Source of the DNA: Allodiplogaster sudhausi | Taxonomy: Eukaryota; Nematoda; Chromadorea; Rhabditida; Diplogasteridae | Length of the DNA stretch: 64,000 nt | Direction of reading: 5' to 3' | Assembly (NCBI GenBank): GCA_945643635.1 | Contig: CALZFC010000349.1 | Coordinates: 2,124,501-2,188,500 of the forward strand | Part shown: one piece after another, positions 21,612-31,599 of the stretch | How positions within the stretch are numbered: the stretch's first letter is position 1 | Layout of the letters: each line of letters opens with the position of its first letter | Made by a program: the position numbers and the translations under genes | Notes under the pieces: generated by a model | Databases searched by the model: none | The model's input: only the letters and a program-made list of their open reading frames with translations | What the model was told of the DNA's origin: nothing

Positions 21612-21745
21612 CAATCACTCACTTTACAATCCTTTCCTAACTAGCATTGTGATCGGAAGCAAGGAAACAATATCCTTCACGACACAATCACTCACTTTAC
21701 AGTCCTATCCTAACTAGCATTGCGATCGGAAGCAAGGAATCACCT
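21612..21745 (+). repeat. tandem duplication in the retrotransposon leader
   Basis: A block containing CAATCACTCACTTTACA and CTAACTAGCATTG.GATCGGA, ending CTTCACGACA, occurs twice in succession between the primer-binding site and gag. The copies differ at a few positions and by a short indel. Confidence 0.8.
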
Positions 21746-21789
21746 TCACGACACAATCACATTTACGACATTTTATATCGTTACGAATA

Positions 21790-24090
21790 ATGTCCGGAAA
21801 AATCAGACAAGCCTTGGGACGAACCCGAGCAACACTCATAAGAAGAACAGAAATTCTTACAAAACATCATGAATCCACAACCAAGCTGGATTTCACTAAG
21901 ACTGATAATGATACTATTATCGAGCTCTTTGACGAATTGATCATATCACGAAACAATGTACAAGAAAGCTATGAAAAGCTGAAATCATACCATGATCAAT
22001 TTGAAACTATTGCGAAATCTTCCAAGGAGGAAGAAGATATCATGAAGACATTTCTTCAGACACATGACTATCGCCCTACTATGACTGAGGCAAACAAACT
22101 TATCATCACTACTGACAATCTCTTAAAGAAATTGAGAGAAGAAGGAAAGAAAAGAAAAATTGCCGTTCCATCTGTCGATGAAAATGGATCAGAATTATCT
22201 GCTAAAACAGCGAGATCCAATTCTCATACAAGAATACATCATTCCACAGCTGTCATCGATATTGACTCAGAGAGAAATCCAATCTCACCCATACAACCAA
22301 CTCATCCGGCTAAAGCTCATACAGCAACTCTTCCGCAACCGAAAACTACTACTCACGCGTCCTCAGCACTTCAGTCTGGATTCGCAAGTCAGGTCAAATT
22401 ACCTACATTTTCTGGTGACATCTTGAAATGGCCAGAATTTCGCGATTCATTCAATGCTCTGCTAGGACATACAGACATTGAACCCGTTTCAAAATTAAGT
22501 CTTCTTCGCAGCTGTTTGTCTGGAGAAGCAAAAGAACTTCTTTCTGGATTACAACATATTGGCGACAATTATGAAATTGCAATGATCATCCTCTCCCAAG
22601 ACTATGAGAAACCTCATCTTGTCTCACAATCACTATTATCACAATTGAATCTTATTCAACCATGCGGCAATGACAGAAGAAACATCAGACATTTCTACAT
22701 ACAACTGAATACTATCATACAGCAAATATGCCCTCATGGAGACCTGGATCCACCAGAGCTTCTAGTAAGTCAAATTCTTACAAAATTACCACTCTATCTA
22801 CAGACTCGAATCGTAAGAGATCAAGAAACAAAGAGAGTCGGAATATTTGACGTTCTTCGTCTACTCACCACTGGCTCATCAAATTTATCATTGGATCAGC
22901 CAAGAATTGAATTCAATCATCATCACCATTATATTAACGGCAGATGCAAACTCTGCAATGACCGATATCATACAGTCGAGAACTGCACAATTTATACAAC
23001 TCCTCACGATCGAAATACGGCAGCATATCAGATGAAACTCTGCCACAATTGCTTGAATAATAATCACATTACGGCGAATTGCAAATCAAACACGAACTGC
23101 AAAATATGCCACGGAAGACATCATACAAGCCTCTGCTTTACTTCATCTCTCGATTCAAGGAGACATACGCACAATTTCTCATCGAACACATGGCAACAGC
23201 CTCAATTGCTCGTTACGCAAACTCAGAATCAAAATCATCCACCCATTCATACAAATGATGGTCATTTCACTCCAGAAAGAAATACAAATCGACATCTTCC
23301 AAATACACAGAGAAATCACTTCTCTCCAGCTAGAAATCAAACGCCGATACAACAATCGAACAATGCAAACATAAATTCACATACTTCTCATCACACGCTT
23401 CGCTCTGCTCAACAGCAGCATCACTCCTTTGCTCCACAAATGACACAAGGGAGAAATAATCACACGACCATTATTGCAATTGATAGCTCTCAATGCACTG
23501 ATTGCGAGGAAGCACAGAATACTGCTATCTCATCAGAAATTCTACACCCTCACGCTCACATCACGAATGAAAATTCATCTCTTCTATGTACAGAAGTACA
23601 TCTTATCAATCCCAGTGATCCTGAGAAAATCATAAAAGCAACAGCTTTTCTTGACTCTGGAAGCACAAATTCGTATATCACAGAGAACCTGGCTGAACAA
23701 ATGAATTTAACGCCATCACTCACAAAAGACATCATTGTCTTCGGATTTGGTTCCAAGACTCCTCAGAAAATTCATTCAACCATACATACTTTACAACTCG
23801 TCATGAATGACGGCAATTATCTGAATATTAATTGTCGCTCTGTTCCACAAATATGCAATTCACTGGACTGGGTGAAAGTACAAGACAAGAAAGAAATTCT
23901 CATGAACAGTCAACCAGACATTCTGCTCGGGAACAATCACTTCCTTCATCTCTTACATTCTCCTAATTTCCACATCCGACGACTTGACAGTGGTCAATTT
24001 ATGATGAACACAGCCATCGGAACAATTATCGGAGGAAATATTTCTAATCACAATATGAACAGCATTACTCTACCATCACAACTCTTCTAG
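21790..24090 (+). CDS. BEL/Pao gag with aspartic protease
   Basis: 766 codons, uninterrupted. Residues 1-130 are helical and charged. About 203-380 form the BEL-type capsid region (LPTFSGDILKWPEFRDSF, then SCLSGEAKELLSGL). Zinc-knuckle-like Cys/His clusters follow at about 386 (CKLCNDRYHTVENC), 418 and 437 (CKICHGRHHTSLC). After a Gln/His/Asn-rich linker, a retropepsin-like domain has AFLDSGSTNSYI at about 620, with the DSGS catalytic signature. In autonomous relatives this chain continues into reverse transcriptase; here it ends at a TAG after residue 766. The start is the first ATG after the leader. The open frame suggests recent activity. Confidence 0.93.
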   Translation: MSGKIRQALGRTRATLIRRTEILTKHHESTTKLDFTKTDNDTIIELFDELIISRNNVQESYEKLKSYHDQFETIAKSSKEEEDIMKTFLQTHDYRPTMTEANKLIITTDNLLKKLREEGKKRKIAVPSVDENGSELSAKTARSNSHTRIHHSTAVIDIDSERNPISPIQPTHPAKAHTATLPQPKTTTHASSALQSGFASQVKLPTFSGDILKWPEFRDSFNALLGHTDIEPVSKLSLLRSCLSGEAKELLSGLQHIGDNYEIAMIILSQDYEKPHLVSQSLLSQLNLIQPCGNDRRNIRHFYIQLNTIIQQICPHGDLDPPELLVSQILTKLPLYLQTRIVRDQETKRVGIFDVLRLLTTGSSNLSLDQPRIEFNHHHHYINGRCKLCNDRYHTVENCTIYTTPHDRNTAAYQMKLCHNCLNNNHITANCKSNTNCKICHGRHHTSLCFTSSLDSRRHTHNFSSNTWQQPQLLVTQTQNQNHPPIHTNDGHFTPERNTNRHLPNTQRNHFSPARNQTPIQQSNNANINSHTSHHTLRSAQQQHHSFAPQMTQGRNNHTTIIAIDSSQCTDCEEAQNTAISSEILHPHAHITNENSSLLCTEVHLINPSDPEKIIKATAFLDSGSTNSYITENLAEQMNLTPSLTKDIIVFGFGSKTPQKIHSTIHTLQLVMNDGNYLNINCRSVPQICNSLDWVKVQDKKEILMNSQPDILLGNNHFLHLLHSPNFHIRRLDSGQFMMNTAIGTIIGGNISNHNMNSITLPSQLF

Positions 24091-24453
24091 GAAACACTCA
24101 TAAATGACTGGAAGAATGATACTCCCACATTACTCATCAATAGCTCTCAGAGAAGAGAGAGCACTGAAAATTTCTCAACTATACGCGAATATGACGAATA
24201 CGATCCTACTCCTCTTTTCTCTACATCACAAACAGAGCAAAATGCGGACAATACTGTTCTGAATCATGACGATTCACATGATCATGATCAGACTAAAATA
24301 GCATTTGCAAAATCTACTACAGTCAGATCAGACTCTCTCAGTAATTCGTTCGATGAAACGATCACGCAATCAATCAATTTCACTCACAACATGGAACTCG
24401 AATCTGCTAACAAGACTGCAGAATCCATTGGTTCTAAGTAACAAAAAGATCCA
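24091..24453 (+). other. remnant between gag and env-like frames
   Basis: Ser/Asn/Asp-rich translation in short broken frames, for example 24,305-24,523. No palm, RNase H or integrase motif is found, so the pol deletion is placed here. Confidence 0.55.
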
Positions 24454-25239
24454 TTGCCAAATACAAAGAAAAAGAAAACAGTGCTTACAACGAATTCAGA
24501 AACGATTCAATCAAGACCGTTAAAGTTATCCATCTTTAACGCATCAACATTACTCTCAGTATTACTACTCTGTCTATGTGTTTCGAATTCTGCAGACCGC
24601 TATCCGGCTGGTTTTTCGGACATCAAACAAATCATTCATGTGAATGAATGCACACAAAATGCAATTGTCATTGCCCAAACAGATGAATCATCCATTTGTT
24701 GGTATCCATTCGAATGCCCGATGGAACATACATTATCGAAATCAGGACAACCCACATGTCGAATGAAATACGCTTGTCCAAACTGGACATCAGACTGTAT
24801 AAATACAGCATTATCCTTATCCTTTCAGAAGGAATCATATGTGGAATTACTACCAGTTGAAGCTCGTTACTTCGCTCCACCAAAATTCTGCTCATGGAAA
24901 CAAAATTCAGAATACACTCATACATCCAGAGAGGAAATCTACAATCAAATTCAACTATCTGAAAACTCCACATCGATTAATTCTTCACTGAACATGCAAA
25001 CATCGCATTTATATGACGATTGTCTTTGCAACGATATTCAAATCACATCTGATCTACCACAATTCACAAGCAACACTCAGTTCTGTGACAGACATCATTA
25101 TACGCAAGAAAGTAATACATTCTACTCATATGATACACCCATCACTTCTCACCTCTTTTCTAACACAAGTACTATTCCTATTCGATCATGGGATGTCACT
25201 TACAAATCTTCTCCATCCTTTTCCATCACACACACTTGA
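24454..25239 (+). CDS. env-like Cys-rich frame of the retrotransposon
   Basis: 261 codons. A basic start is followed by a hydrophobic segment at about residues 27-49 (TLLSVLLLCLCVSNSA) that looks like a signal sequence. After it come about ten cysteines (for example CWYPFECPMEH) and several N-x-S/T sites. No C-terminal membrane anchor or fusion peptide is visible, so it would be a truncated envelope-type product. Nematode BEL elements such as Cer7 and Tas are known to carry env-like third frames; position after pol and layout fit that. Assignment is by position and composition, not by a matched domain. Confidence 0.5.
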   Translation: MPNTKKKKTVLTTNSETIQSRPLKLSIFNASTLLSVLLLCLCVSNSADRYPAGFSDIKQIIHVNECTQNAIVIAQTDESSICWYPFECPMEHTLSKSGQPTCRMKYACPNWTSDCINTALSLSFQKESYVELLPVEARYFAPPKFCSWKQNSEYTHTSREEIYNQIQLSENSTSINSSLNMQTSHLYDDCLCNDIQITSDLPQFTSNTQFCDRHHYTQESNTFYSYDTPITSHLFSNTSTIPIRSWDVTYKSSPSFSITHT

Positions 25240-26116
25240 CTTACATATCTCATCAGCTTATCATACTGCAGCAATCAATTATCACAATTGAGAAGCAGTA
25301 GGCTATCACTACTGAGACTCTTGAGAAAATAGAGTCGAATCAGTCACCATCCATTCTTCCTTTTATTCAACGCCTTAAAAAAAGGTGGCCATGTCACTGC
25401 TGTGAGAAACATATCAATGCGCACTATTTCCAAGCAACTACGCGAAAAATTTGTAACTCGCACTGGTTACTGCAATTATCACGAACGCAACATCAATACT
25501 TGCATTGAAAATCCATTCAAGAAAGAATGCCCATTATGCGGCTACAACAACCATTATTCCATAATTCACGGAACTTGGAGGCGAAACCAACGCAAATTCC
25601 ATCCATATTAATCCAGGATCATACTCCTACATATACTCCATATTATACATTATACATACATATGATCTACTATCACTATCATTACTTGTTCTATGGGATA
25701 AACATAAATTTTACCTGATCGAGACAGCATATACAATAATCTTTTCTTTTACTATTTACATCATGCGATCAGCAGATGATAAATATGCCACTCACTCGAA
25801 TATATCATAAATACACGATATATTTATCTTCATACCACATATGTACATACATACCATGAGCGACCATCATGACTTCACTCACCGACTTCACGCTGACGCT
25901 GACAACTTCACACTAAGCCGAACGTCCGTCCCATCACACAACAACTTCATGCCCGCACACACCACTCTATTCGACCACGCTCTTCCATTTCGTTCTTCTT
26001 TTTCGGCCCGGGAGGCGTAAAGCAGTTTCAACGAAACTTCAAATCATAATTTTCCCATATGATCCTATTGCTTTTTGTAGCAATCACATTTCTTTTGTCT
26101 TTTTTACGGCCCGGAG
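25240..26116 (+). other. 3' region of the retrotransposon
   Basis: Short frames only; one (25,402-25,611) has CTRTGYCNYHE-like and CPLCGYNNHYS Cys pairs and may be the broken tail of the env-like frame. The polypurine tract before the 3' LTR is poor (GGCCCGGAG). GGCCCGGGAGGCG at about 26,004 is a nearby duplicate of it. Confidence 0.4.
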
Positions 26117-26412
26117 TGTATCTAACTTATAAGTTAGATGATTAGATTTCTAGATTTCTACTTGAAACCGTTCTATCATAGCCATAAAGCGTGGGAATAG
26201 TAGAGCCTATTTCTTCCCACGCTGATGTTTGCCGAACACGTCTGATTACTTGGCCCGCGTACGGCGTGATTTGGCCCGTGTAGGCGTGGGATAATTACCC
26301 CTTTAAATAGACCCCGCTGTACAGCGTTCCTGTACCCTTTCCTTTTCGTATTCATTTACGTTGGAATTGGTCCGCAAGATAAATACTTACAAGAAATACT
26401 ATCTTGTTGACA
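26117..26412 (+). repeat. 3' LTR
   Basis: 296 bp. Differs from the 5' LTR by a 12-bp insertion (GTGTAGGCGTGG region) and three substitutions near CAGCGTTCCTGTACCC. Followed by the target duplicate AGCCT. Confidence 0.93.
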
Positions 26413-26417
26413 AGCCT

Positions 26418-27381
26418 TCCAAAAGCGCGCAGGAAGGCTAACTGGCAGGATTGTTTCGTTAGGTGCACTAGGTACTATTTGTAAATATGACCATTCATCT
26501 TCTTCTTAATCTGCACTCAGTTTGTAGATTGCACTGTGTATTATACACCTCAAGCACACTTTATATCAATCGTTTTCCTTTCGGATATTCACCTACAGCA
26601 AAAACAGCTAATTATAACGAGCATGTTGTCTAACAGTGAATGAAAGGATAACGGATGGGTCTAAACAAGAGTGTACAGGGAAATCAGCCTTACTAAAGGG
26701 AAAAGAACAAAAGGGGAAGAAGAAGCAAAAGCACAAAATGAAAAATCAGAGTTTTCAAGGGCATAAAATGAACATGGAGCTAGTTATACAAGCTTCCCAA
26801 GGAAAAGGAGCAAAGGCAACGCAAGAACAGCTTAATAGCACTGTAATGAAACAGCAACTCTTATAATACAGACTAAACTGAGCTATTTGTTTGGTTATAA
26901 AGATGAACATTCTCCACGCTATCACTGCCAACCAAGGTACAAGGAATATCATATAATAAAGTCATATTGTTGCACAAGAACTAGTTAAAACCCGCAAGAT
27001 TTGCTTCTCCTTGTCATTCGCGAGGAAGCGATGCGAGCTTCGTGTTTCTTTCATGCGAAGAGGAAGGGCGACTTGCAGTCTGACTTCGTGGATGGACTGC
27101 GAAGAGGGGAGGGCCTTCTCGAAGCCATCCGCCAGCACGTATCTGCAATCGTATTCAAAGTAAGGAACATTCCCACTTTACAATATCACTTTCTTATAAC
27201 CCGTAAAAATGGCCCCCTACAGATGGAAAATGCGCCGAAAAAGGAATAATTCAAATAAAAAGCCCCGTAAGGCAAAGTAAAACTGCGTCTGAATTGTAAA
27301 ACAAGTAACTATCATTCTTATCCGGTATTTTGCATGATTAACCGTAGGATGGTGAGTGAGAGAAGGGGAGAGATAGCCAAC
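26418..27381. other. left interior of the TIR-bounded unit
   Basis: After the remaining end repeats (to about 26,455) the sequence is AT-rich with a Lys/Gln-rich plus-strand frame at 26,636-26,866 (KGKEQKGKKKQKHKMK). A second coding-like plus-strand stretch is at 27,001-27,160 (ASCFFHAKRKGDLQSDFVDG) followed by AAAG|GTAAGG-like sequence. The opposite strand of the latter is also open. No family recognised and no exon chain established. Confidence 0.35.
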
Positions 27382-28081
27382 GTGGACGATCCAGCTGCAG
27401 TCTTGGCAAGTGAGAAGGGAGTCCGTGAGGTTGTCCCGGCTGCACTTCTCGCAGGATTCGTCTTCCGCCCTGAAGTTGTAGGAATTTAAATATTGTTGTC
27501 ATGCTGACAAAAAAAATTTATCTGGCTAACCTGGATGGCACGGAGAAGCAACTCGAGTTTATGCTGCGTAGAGAATTGGCGCTGAATTCCCTTACACACT
27601 TCTTCTGCACTCCCACTGGTCCGCACTCGGATAAACAACCTTCAATCAGCTCAATCATTCCTTGATACAGTCCTTGGCAGTACCTGAGAAGGCAATCCAA
27701 TCAGAGAGGGAGAGAGATGGCGTGTTCTCTCCACTCCTCTACTCAGCAGATCGCGCCTTCTGATCTCTCGCACCTCCGCTTCCACAATGAGCAGGTGCGT
27801 GTGTGTCTGGATGAGGAGAGACGAGTTACTGCCAAACCTTTTGTCGGTGTTCACTGAGTGTCTCCTGAAGCTGCGTGATGAAACAAGCGAGTTCGGACAA
27901 ATTCTCGAATCTGAATAATGGTAGGGTTGACACCGAATAAAGAAGAAGACTCCAAATAATAACAAAATAACCCAAATAGGTATAAACAATACTTAAAATA
28001 ATCAAAATACTACTCACTTCGCACTTCTGGTTCCTTGAGAACCATGAGCAGAGCCTTCGGTCGCAAGATGTCCTTGCCAGC
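27382..28081 (-). CDS. multi-exon gene with PHD-like Cys motif (partial)
   Basis: Minus strand. Exon 28,081-28,018 (after ACTGCAG, ends CGAA|GTGAGT) encodes AGKDILRPKALLMVLKEPEV. A middle part at 27,910-27,690 is ambiguous in frame. Exon 27,683-27,531 encodes CQGLYQGMIELIEGCLSECG and onward. A 61-bp intron follows, then exon 27,469-27,382 encoding CEKCSRDNLTDSLLTCQDC followed by SWIVH. The last two exons join in phase (two bases then one). C-x2-C-x10-C-x2-C-x4-H matches the first half of a PHD/zinc-finger module; the rest is not found. It could be a chromatin-type gene fragment or a transposon-encoded protein, given the inverted ends around it. Confidence 0.5.
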
Positions 28082-28284
28082 CTGCAGTGTGAATATAAAA
28101 GTAAGTGAAAAAAAGAAATAGCATTCTCATTTATTCATTATTAATGGGAGTATTTTAAACAACAAATAAATACCCCGAAAGAAAGTGGAGAATTAAGATT
28201 TTCCCTTCGAAGCCATCGTTTAAGAATAAAGGCAAGCATAAAAAAGTAAACAGTAAACTGCTTCATTAAACATCGAGAAATTAC

Positions 28285-28467
28285 ATTTCATTAACCGATA
28301 GCTTCGGTGGAGAAAGAGACGAGGCGAGGCGACAATACAACAGCGACTCGAGATGGAGCGATGAAAAGGAGTGCGAGGAGCTCTTCGCATTGATGACTGA
28401 GCAGCAAGGTGTGACGAAGCGCGAAACGTGCCTGTATAATTGCTCTCACAATCAGTCTAAAGCGAAA
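28285..28467 (+). CDS. unidentified coding-like stretch
   Basis: Plus-strand frame after TTCATTAACC: GGERDEARRQYNSDSRWSDE, then CEELFALMTEQQG and a stop after NQSKAK. The charged, gene-like composition suggests a terminal exon, but no partner exon or family is recognised. It lies inside the 21,185-28,801 unit, convergent or antisense to the previous gene. Confidence 0.3.
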
Positions 28468-28607
28468 TAGGCATCTAATTAGGCGCAAAATGCATGGTAA
28501 TGAGAAGGTGCACGGCAAGGAGAACATTCTATCAAAAGCAACAGCAACGACCACGAAATAATCGCTCCCGTGATAACCGCTACCGCGACCGCGTCGCACC
28601 CTATTAA

Positions 28608-28801
28608 TTAGCCTTCCAAAACCTACTGATAGGCCTTCCAAGAGGAACTTCTGCCAATTACCCTTCCACTTTTTGCAATCCTACCAGTTAGCCTTTCCGG
28701 TATGTGCAATCCTGTCAGTAAGCCTTCTTTCGGGCAAACTCCTGTCAGTTAGCCTTCTTGTGTCAACAATCCTGTCAGTTAGCTAACTTTCATTTACAGA
28801 G
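28608..28801. repeat. right-end tandem array (about 38-bp unit)
   Basis: Imperfect units built on CAATCCTGTCAGTTAGCCTT with spacers of 15-20 bp; about six units, better conserved toward 28,801, ending TTTCATTTACAGAG. It mirrors the left end (21,185-21,253 plus 26,413-26,455). Spacers are not unique sequences of constant length, so it is not CRISPR-like. Confidence 0.75.
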
Positions 28802-29224
28802 TCGTTCAATGTCTATTTTTGAGTCTTTATGCATCAAATCCGCATTTTGCTGGGGTATAGACATTCCCGAGCATAATCGGATTCAGTCAGGGAGATAGTG
28901 ACTCATGGGACAATTCCACAAACAAGAACAAAACAAGACATTCTATTTTCTGAACATCAAAAAACGATGCTGTAGAATCCCGCCAGAAAACCTGTAACTT
29001 TTGTGGATCTGTTACGACATCGTTGATTGTGTGAAGAGGACTGTTTTTAGTTGTGCGTTTTCTCTCTCTCTCTCAGTATGTTCCCTCCTACTTCGTTGTT
29101 CTCGCGCTTTCGCATTCTCGTTCTCTCTCGCTCTATGTAACTTCGCCCCCGGCTCTTCTGTTCATATGTCGCCATAATCACTAATCGAGAAGCATCTTCC
29201 CGGAGACGAGCAGATTTAGGCTGG
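28802..29224. other. short repeat and CT-rich sequence
   Basis: 28,851-28,919 (GACATTCCCGAGCATAATCG ... GATAGTGACTC.TGGGACA) recurs at 40,813-40,880 in the same orientation. CT-rich sequence at 29,050-29,130. No gene. Confidence 0.5.
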
Positions 29225-29520
29225 GACTCGTCATTTGCCTTCTTCCCGTCCTCCTTTCCGTCAGTCCCGACCGACCCCGTCCTTGTTCCTCTCGATTACC
29301 ACCACGCCTCGGACCCCGTCCCTTCCTCGACGCCAGAGGACCCTTCTCCTCTTTCCCGCTGTCGCTCTTTCTCTTGACGAGTAACTCTTGCTCGATAAAC
29401 TCGTCTGACTGAACGCCTTGTCGCCGGAAGCGATATGCGAGAAGGGACGCATATTGACTTATGTTAGTTAAAATTAGTTTTATTTCTTTTATTGTTGTCT
29501 TCTTTCATAATTCACTTCGA
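29225..29520 (-). repeat. dispersed repeat R2, reverse copy
   Basis: Reverse complement of the R2 core (GTCCTCCTTTCCGTCAGTCC ... CGCCTTGTCGCCGG ... GGGACGCATATTGAC) and its AT-rich flank. The proline-rich frame of R2 is on the plus strand here and is interrupted near CTCTTTCTCTTGACGAG. Confidence 0.8.
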
Positions 29521-29748
29521 ATCTCTTTTTTCGAACTCGGGGTCTGAATAGCTGAACAGTACCGATCTGTTGTATAGTACCATTCTTTTTCTGCCTCATT
29601 CTTTCTCTTTCTCTCTACTTGCTATATCTATGCTAACTTTCGATTGCTTCAATCGTTTTAAGTTATTAAGTTATACCAGCAAGAAATATATATCAAGCTA
29701 ATGTACATACATATGTTTTTAAGACGTATCAGCAAAGGATCTTCATGA

Positions 29749-29937
29749 GAGAGCCTGACTCCGCTGCTCGGCTCGGATGTAGCAGGCTTGGCGATCCTTC
29801 GGAATATCACCGACGTTAATCTCGCCGCCGTCCTGGATGGACTCAACTACGTCTTGCGAAGATTCCAACTTCCTTCCCTCTTGTTTATGTTCTTGCCGAG
29901 CTTCGCCAATAATCAATTTAATGTTAACATCTTATAA
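29749..29937 (+). CDS. short unidentified frame
   Basis: 63 codons between stops, coding-like: LLGSDVAGLAILRNITDVNL, then LDGLNYVLRRFQLP. No start codon at its head, no domain. It may be an exon or a LINE fragment. The minus strand of part of it is also open, so confidence is low. Confidence 0.2.
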   Translation, partial: ESLTPLLGSDVAGLAILRNITDVNLAAVLDGLNYVLRRFQLPSLLFMFLPSFANNQFNVNIL

Positions 29938-30638
29938 ATACTCGTTTTTTTGTTGTTGTTTTTTCTGGTTCCTTTCCGACCGCAACGCAGTTTTGTATGA
30001 TAGCCCTAAAGAACCGTCTAGCATCTTCGTTTCCAAAGGGCACTCCTTCTATGGTCATTTTTTAAAAGATAATATTGATAGTTAAAAAGAAATATAGAAT
30101 ACGATTCTTCCCTAACTCCAATTCGCCGTTCTCCTTTTAAGTGTTCATTTTTTCATTGCATATTTATTCCAAGTTGGCTTCGTTCTTGTTGATTTATCTG
30201 TTTGCTTTACGGTGTTTTTCTGTAACCGGATTATTCTAATGAAGAAGGATTTAACACGTGTCAGACGAGTAACACTTTATTGACACGCAACACTGCATTC
30301 TTATTGGGAATATGCAAGGAAGAAAGCAAAAAATCAATCGATTAGGCGAGCGGGCTGCCTAGCCGAGTCGAGCACTAACGAACTTTTATGTTCCATGGGT
30401 GGGAGCAATTTGTTCCGTTTACTTGTTAACGCGCTGGTAACTTTTAAATGGAACAATATTAGTTCGCGGGGCTAAATAATATTGCTCCGGTGCATTTTCG
30501 GAACAATATATTCCGCGTAATTGTTACCACCGTGGTAACTTTCTTCTCAGTGTGAATTTAAGCAAATAACCTAACATTTTCTTCAGGTAATGCAGGCACG
30601 ATTTCGCCACTTCCAACCATGACTGAGTGAGAAAACTT
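29938..30638. other. no gene seen
   Basis: AT-rich. TTTGTTCCG/TTACTTGTTAACGCG and GGAACAATAT words recur at 30,410-30,530 (GCGCTGGTAACTTT and CACCGTGGTAACTTT), a weak local duplication of about 65 bp. Confidence 0.4.
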
Positions 30639-31105
30639 CAGTCGTTACACCGACACAATGCCCAAATGATCGACATCCCAAATATTATTTCAAGTTAAAA
30701 AAAAATTAATTTTTTGAGTAAAGAATTTTCTCACGACATCTAATTACTTAATATATACTTTTCAGCATTTTTGTACAACCAGATGCGAGTCATATCTTTT
30801 TGCTGTTTCAGTTGCCGTAATTGTAACCAAAATGGCTTCTTTTCCTCAAGCGGTTACGACCGTGAAAACAAGAAAACTTGTTGCGTCAGAACATGCAATA
30901 TCTGTTCCTGAGTCTTCAAGCATCTCCGCCAACGCCTTTCGAAGTAGCCTTTATTCTGATAAAACAACTTGCAATTTTGTGATGTATGTTTCTTTCTGTA
31001 GAGGCACATTGGGAAAGAATCGAAGAATGAACTAGGTGCAAAAGTGAGAGTTTCGGTCCTTCCTTCATTCTCGCTCCCCCTTCGCCTTGAGCACCACCGT
31101 TTTCA
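30639..31105 (+). repeat. dispersed repeat R3, copy 2
   Basis: Direct copy of 371-837. The frame MASFPQAVTTVKTRKLVASE is open here to 31,035 and continues ISVPESSSISANAFRSSL. The first copy has lost the ATG context and gained a stop. Confidence 0.8.
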
Positions 31106-31384
31106 ACTTATTTCACCCGTCCATCATATTTGTAATTTGATAAAAAAAAGATGGAAGAATTTCTCTTGCAACGCTCCCGACCGTTTTAGTATTATTTTCT
31201 TAAGCAATTGGCGGTTCCCATAAGTTAATGATTCGAGTATATATTTAACATTTCATATTGTCATTCGCTTATTCCCTCTATTTGGAGGCCGTCTATTATC
31301 GTTTCTTTGCGAAAGAAGCCTTGATCTTTCTAATTTGCCTCCGATAGGACAAAGACTGTCTGAAGCTCCAGCCTCCGCCTTTCC
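31106..31384. other. no gene seen
   Basis: AT-rich spacer between R3 and the tRNA-like sequence. Nothing recognised. Confidence 0.35.
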
Positions 31385-31455
31385 AAGTAGCAGCGTGGTC
31401 TAGTGGATGGCGTGGTTGTGCAAACATCTGTAAGTCTAGGGTTGTGATCCAAGTG
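31385..31455 (+). repeat. tRNA-derived sequence (SINE-head-like)
   Basis: Box A-like TGGTCTAGTGGATGGC and box B-like GGGTTGTGATCC are spaced as in a tRNA. The anticodon and acceptor arms do not fold well, so this looks like a tRNA-derived promoter of a SINE or a decayed tRNA gene rather than a working tRNA. Confidence 0.45.
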
Positions 31456-31599
31456 CGATCATGTCTTTTGGAAATATTTGACTTTACGAATCATATTTCA
31501 CTCCAAAAACCAGAGCAACTTTAGCAGAAATGACATCAACTTTTTGTGAAACAGGCACCTTTTTTATTAATATGATGAGTACGGCTGAGCAAAAAAACA

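Larger units (their letters stand above)
21254..26412 (+). mobile_element. BEL/Pao LTR retrotransposon lacking pol core
   Basis: A 5.16-kb element with LTRs at 21,254-21,537 and 26,117-26,412 and a 5-bp target duplication AGCCT (21,249-21,253 and 26,413-26,417). It inserted into the repeat array forming the left end of the 21,185-28,801 unit. It contains gag-protease (21,790-24,090) and an env-like frame (24,454-25,239). No reverse transcriptase, RNase H or integrase is present: only 363 bp separates the two frames. The element therefore depends on another copy to move. Three substitutions and one 12-bp indel between the LTRs suggest a fairly recent insertion. Confidence 0.93.
21185..28801. 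mobile_element. unit bounded by inverted, tandem-repeat-rich ends
   Basis: The left end begins CTCTGTAAATGAAAATTAGC; the right end, reversed, begins CTCTGTAAATGAAAGTTAGC. After these about 36-bp inverted repeats, both ends continue as arrays of an AAGGCTAACTGACAGGATTG unit with 15-20-bp spacers (five to seven units at 28,608-28,801; three at the left, split by the LTR element). Without the LTR element the unit is about 2.45 kb. It encloses the exons at 27.4-28.5 kb. No clear target duplication is seen (ACATC outside left, TCGTT outside right). The inner tip of the right arm at 32,830-32,870 is a third copy of the end sequence. Confidence 0.55.

Noticed and set aside
27382..28081. KDM5/JARID-type histone demethylase
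   Set aside because: A PHD-like half motif and helical exons suggested it, but no JmjC, ARID or PLU-1 residues could be aligned, and the HxxC half of the finger is missing.
28608..28801. CRISPR-like array of regularly spaced repeats
   Set aside because: Repeats are imperfect, spacers vary in length and share sequence, the genome is eukaryotic, and the same array occurs inverted at the other end of the unit.
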